Source: an uncultured Duncaniella sp.
GTDB taxonomy: Bacteria; Bacteroidota; Bacteroidia; Bacteroidales; Muribaculaceae
Assembly (NCBI RefSeq): GCF_910578445.1
Contig: NZ_CAJTQC010000008.1
Span: 1 to 64,000 of the forward strand
Length of the DNA stretch: 64,000 nt
Direction of reading: 5' to 3'
A program made the position numbers and the translations under genes. Under the pieces are notes generated by a model. That model worked only from the letters and a program-made list of their open reading frames with translations, searched no databases and had not been told where the DNA came from. Of this stretch, positions 62,194-64,000 are shown piece by piece (position 1 is the stretch's first letter; every line of letters begins with the position of its first letter).

Positions 62194-62225
62194 CAAAGGT
62201 ATGAAAAATCGCCTGATTACGCAAA
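62194..62225 (-). promoter_or_regulatory. Promoter of rplU-rpmA
   Basis: On the minus strand TTTG (complement of 62222-62225), a 20-base spacer and TACCTTTG (complement of 62194-62201) match the consensus exactly. The leader to rplU is about 90 bases. Confidence 0.8.
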
Positions 62226-62336
62226 GAAAAAGTAGATATATTTTAGGATTGATTCCATTTTTTTGTGTTTGGAGTCGAATTGTGGGCGCTGTCGTGTGTC
62301 GTCCGTTTGTGTTTTGTCCGGTGGGTGATTATAGAA

Positions 62337-62374
62337 ATAAAAAAAAGATGAGATTCGCGAAGGAATCTCATCTT
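62337..62374 (-). terminator. Terminator of tRNA-Pro copy 1
   Basis: AAGATGAGATT (62345-62355) pairs with AATCTCATCTT (62364-62374). Eight T residues follow on the minus strand. Confidence 0.9.
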
Positions 62375-62386
62375 GCATTTCTTAAG

Positions 62387-62460
62387 TCGGGGTGACTAGA
62401 CTCGAACTAGCGACCTCACGCCCCCCAGACGCGTACTCTAACCAACTGAGCTACACCCCG
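62387..62460 (-). tRNA. tRNA-Pro (anticodon GGG), copy 1
   Basis: The minus strand folds as a full cloverleaf: acceptor CGGGGTG with CACCCCG, D stem GCTC/GAGT, anticodon stem CGCGT/GCGTG enclosing loop CTGGGGG (anticodon GGG), T arm GCTAG-TTCGAGT-CTAGT, and discriminator A. C1-G72 and A73 are the proline identity features. CCA is not encoded. Confidence 0.95.
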
Positions 62461-62499
62461 ATTAGGAAACAAATGGTGCTTTGTTTTTCAAAAGCGATG

Positions 62500-62530
62500 C
62501 AAAGGTAGGAACTTTTTCTGAAACTACCAA
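62500..62530 (-). promoter_or_regulatory. Promoter of tRNA-Pro copy 1
   Basis: TACCTTTG (complement of 62500-62507) with TTG (complement of 62528-62530) at a 20-base spacing. The -33 half lies in the spacer outside the duplicated unit. Confidence 0.75.
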
Positions 62531-62602
62531 GAAAAATCGAGAAAAAATTATGCGACTCTGAAAAATGAGGGCGAGGAAGTGGGGATTTGTCGTTTTGCGG
62601 AA

Positions 62603-62640
62603 ATAAAAAAAAGATGAGATTCGCGAAGGAATCTCATCTT
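62603..62640 (-). terminator. Terminator of tRNA-Pro copy 2
   Basis: Same hairpin as copy 1 (62611-62621 with 62630-62640), with eight T residues on the minus strand. Confidence 0.9.
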
Positions 62641-62652
62641 GCATTTCTTAAG

Positions 62653-62726
62653 TCGGGGTGACTAGACTCGAACTAGCGACCTCACGCCCCCCAGACGCGT
62701 ACTCTAACCAACTGAGCTACACCCCG
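62653..62726 (-). tRNA. tRNA-Pro (anticodon GGG), copy 2
   Basis: Identical over all 74 bases to copy 1, with the same cloverleaf and anticodon GGG. It reads codons CCC and CCT. Confidence 0.95.
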
Positions 62727-62765
62727 ATTAGGAAATAAATGATGCTTTGTTTTTCAAAAGCGATG

Positions 62766-62797
62766 CAAAGGTAGGAACTTTTGATTTACCATCCAAA
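62766..62797 (-). promoter_or_regulatory. Promoter of tRNA-Pro copy 2
   Basis: TTTG (complement of 62794-62797), a 20-base spacer and TACCTTTG (complement of 62766-62773). This is a better -33 element than that of copy 1. Confidence 0.8.
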
Positions 62798-62897
62798 TCT
62801 TATGGCTAAAATTAACTCATTTTAATTAAAATAGTATAAATGCAGAGCTGAATGTTAAATTAATTTGCAATTGACATCGCGTTGAACCGTAATGAGG

Positions 62898-64000
62898 CTA
62901 CTGCGATTCTTGTTTTTTGGCAATTTGCCGACGATGAGTCTTCTTCTCATAAGGCCTGATAAAATATTCTTCATAATAGGCGAGGAGGAGTGTGGTGAGC
63001 GGGATGGCAATTATAAGTCCGATCATGCCGAGCAGTGTCCCCCATACGGAAAGCGACAGGAAGATAAGTGCAGGATTAAGGCTCATTGCCTTTCCGATTA
63101 TTTTTGGGGTAAGCACGAGGTCCTGTATCACTTGCACTATACAATATACAGCTATCATTTTCCAGAACAGTGTCCAGAAGCTTATATCTCCTCCGACTGA
63201 CACCACTATACATATTATAGTAGCCGGAATCAAGGATATGAGCTGAAGATATGGAACCATGTTCAGCAATCCTATAAACATTCCGAGTACTATGGCCATA
63301 GGTAGGCCGATGATCAGAAAGCCTATGCTGAACAGTATGCCTACGATGAATGCCACGAGGGCTTGCCCGCGGAAATATTGATTCATGGAATGTTTGACAT
63401 CGCGCCCGATTTTAAAAACGACCCTGCGGTATTTCGGCATCACCATGCGTTGGAATCCTCTTGAGATCTTGTCGTAGTCAATCATTATGAACACTATGTA
63501 TAGCAGCACTATCACCCAGCTGAACATGCTCATCACGAGCGAAATAGAACCGGTGATTACATGCCATGACGCTGAGAGCCCTTCTTCAAACATTTTCATC
63601 CATTCTTCGTGGGAGAGCTTGCGCGCGATAAATTCGAAATCCACATTGTTGCGGAGAAATTCGTGCAGGCTTTCCGGGATGAATGGTATTTTGATTTCGT
63701 TTTGGGTATAGCTTTTCAGAAGTGTGGCCATCTGGGAGGACTCTCTGATGATCATCGGGACTATGAAGTAGAGAATGACGAGCAGAAAAAAAGTCATCTC
63801 GAACAGTGTCACAAGCGATGCGATGACACGGCCTTTAAGATTGAGCAACTGGCGGTTGAACTGGACAAACGGCTCGAAAAGGTAGGCAATCAGACATCCT
63901 ACGCAGAATGGCAGCAGGACGCCTTTGAGAATGCTGATGAGCCATATTGCTCCAACAAACAACACGCAGTTTATGACGAGCCTTACGGTTCGGTCAAGGT
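62898..64000 (-). CDS. AI-2E family transporter (5' end beyond the window)
   Basis: At least 366 residues of a polytopic permease of the AI-2E/PerM family. The frame stays open to the window edge (L-D-R-T-V-R-L-V-I-N before the first GTG at 63965), and that sequence matches the usual N-terminus, so the true start lies a few codons outside. About seven to eight membrane segments are seen, with L-L-P-F-C-V-G-C-L-I-A-Y-L and the C-terminal P-L-T-T-L-L-L-A-Y-Y-E-E-Y. Known members export autoinducer-2 or act as Na+/H+ antiporters. Substrate here is unknown. Confidence 0.9.
   Translation of the reverse strand, partial: LDRTVRLVINCVLFVGAIWLISILKGVLLPFCVGCLIAYLFEPFVQFNRQLLNLKGRVIASLVTLFEMTFFLLVILYFIVPMIIRESSQMATLLKSYTQNEIKIPFIPESLHEFLRNNVDFEFIARKLSHEEWMKMFEEGLSASWHVITGSISLVMSMFSWVIVLLYIVFIMIDYDKISRGFQRMVMPKYRRVVFKIGRDVKHSMNQYFRGQALVAFIVGILFSIGFLIIGLPMAIVLGMFIGLLNMVPYLQLISLIPATIICIVVSVGGDISFWTLFWKMIAVYCIVQVIQDLVLTPKIIGKAMSLNPALIFLSLSVWGTLLGMIGLIIAIPLTTLLLAYYEEYFIRPYEKKTHRRQIAKKQESQ

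Larger units (their letters stand above)
62334..62516 (-). repeat. Tandem duplication, copy 1 (tRNA-Pro unit)
   Basis: These 183 bases recur at 62600-62782 with two differences. The unit contains the -7 box, the tRNA gene and its terminator, so each copy is a complete transcription unit. An unrelated 83-base spacer separates them. Confidence 0.9.
62600..62782 (-). repeat. Tandem duplication, copy 2 (tRNA-Pro unit)
   Basis: It is 266 bases downstream of copy 1. The two differences from copy 1 (62735, T for C; 62741, A for G) lie between tRNA and promoter. Confidence 0.9.

Noticed and set aside
62387..62726. tRNA attachment site for an integrated element
   Set aside because: The two tRNA copies flank only 83 bases besides their own promoter and terminator, with no integrase, so a simple tandem duplication explains them.
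1..64000. CRISPR array, rRNA operon or prophage
   Set aside because: No regularly spaced repeats, no rRNA-like stretches and no phage structural or integrase genes were seen; the only mobile element is the transposase at the left edge.

Overview
The window looks like a chromosomal segment of a gut Bacteroidales, most likely of the Muribaculaceae (S24-7, Duncaniella/Muribaculum-like). This rests on four things: recurrent TTTG-N19/20-TAnnTTTG promoters; families typical of the order (DUF4301, DUF5686, DUF3575, DUF4369-type thioredoxin lipoproteins, T9SS type B sorting domain, tricorn-like S41 protease, pRiA4b ORF-3-like protein); lipoproteins with Bacteroidetes-type lipoboxes; and an frc/oxc oxalate cluster of the kind reported for this family. 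Genus and species are inference. Almost all of it is ordinary chromosome. The only mobile element is the 5' end of an IS4-type transposase at the left edge.

Layout. 1-1.3 kb: truncated transposase, then a membrane protein/winged-helix regulator pair. 1.4-9.5 kb (minus strand): the metabolic centrepiece, frc - oxc - AEC transporter - nifJ, an oxalate-degradation operon joined to pyruvate:ferredoxin oxidoreductase, with a stem-loop in every intergenic gap. 9.8-13.2 kb: a split chromate transporter and folC, facing a YgbA-like/CYTH pair. 13.2-23.9 kb: a DUF5686 outer-membrane protein, then a long plus-strand run ftsY - rimO - isochorismate synthase - two SGNH hydrolases - MBOAT acyltransferase, the last three forming a probable envelope O-acylation module. 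24-33.3 kb: DUF4301, GNAT, engB, a 49-residue small protein, a T9SS cargo, a lytic transglycosylase and uvrA. 33.3-45.1 kb: DUF3575, a thioredoxin-like lipoprotein without redox cysteines, tamB, a tricorn-like protease and a MATE transporter with a structured leader.

45.1-64 kb is almost wholly on the minus strand: two lipoproteins, a pRiA4b-like protein, a large secreted beta-helix (pectinesterase-like) protein, carboxynorspermidine dehydrogenase, Bax inhibitor-1 protein, argS, type II NADH dehydrogenase, ftsE, recQ, clpX-clpP, a SpoU methyltransferase, rpmA-rplU, a duplicated tRNA-Pro(GGG) unit and an AI-2E family permease that runs off the right edge.

How the genes work together. The oxalate operon would import oxalate, activate it with CoA from formyl-CoA (Frc) and decarboxylate oxalyl-CoA (Oxc), yielding formate and CO2. 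PFOR supplies or consumes CO2, CoA and reduced ferredoxin. The SGNH/SGNH/MBOAT set, TamB, the lytic transglycosylase and the lipoproteins all concern the cell envelope. No CRISPR array, rRNA, prophage or defence island was seen.
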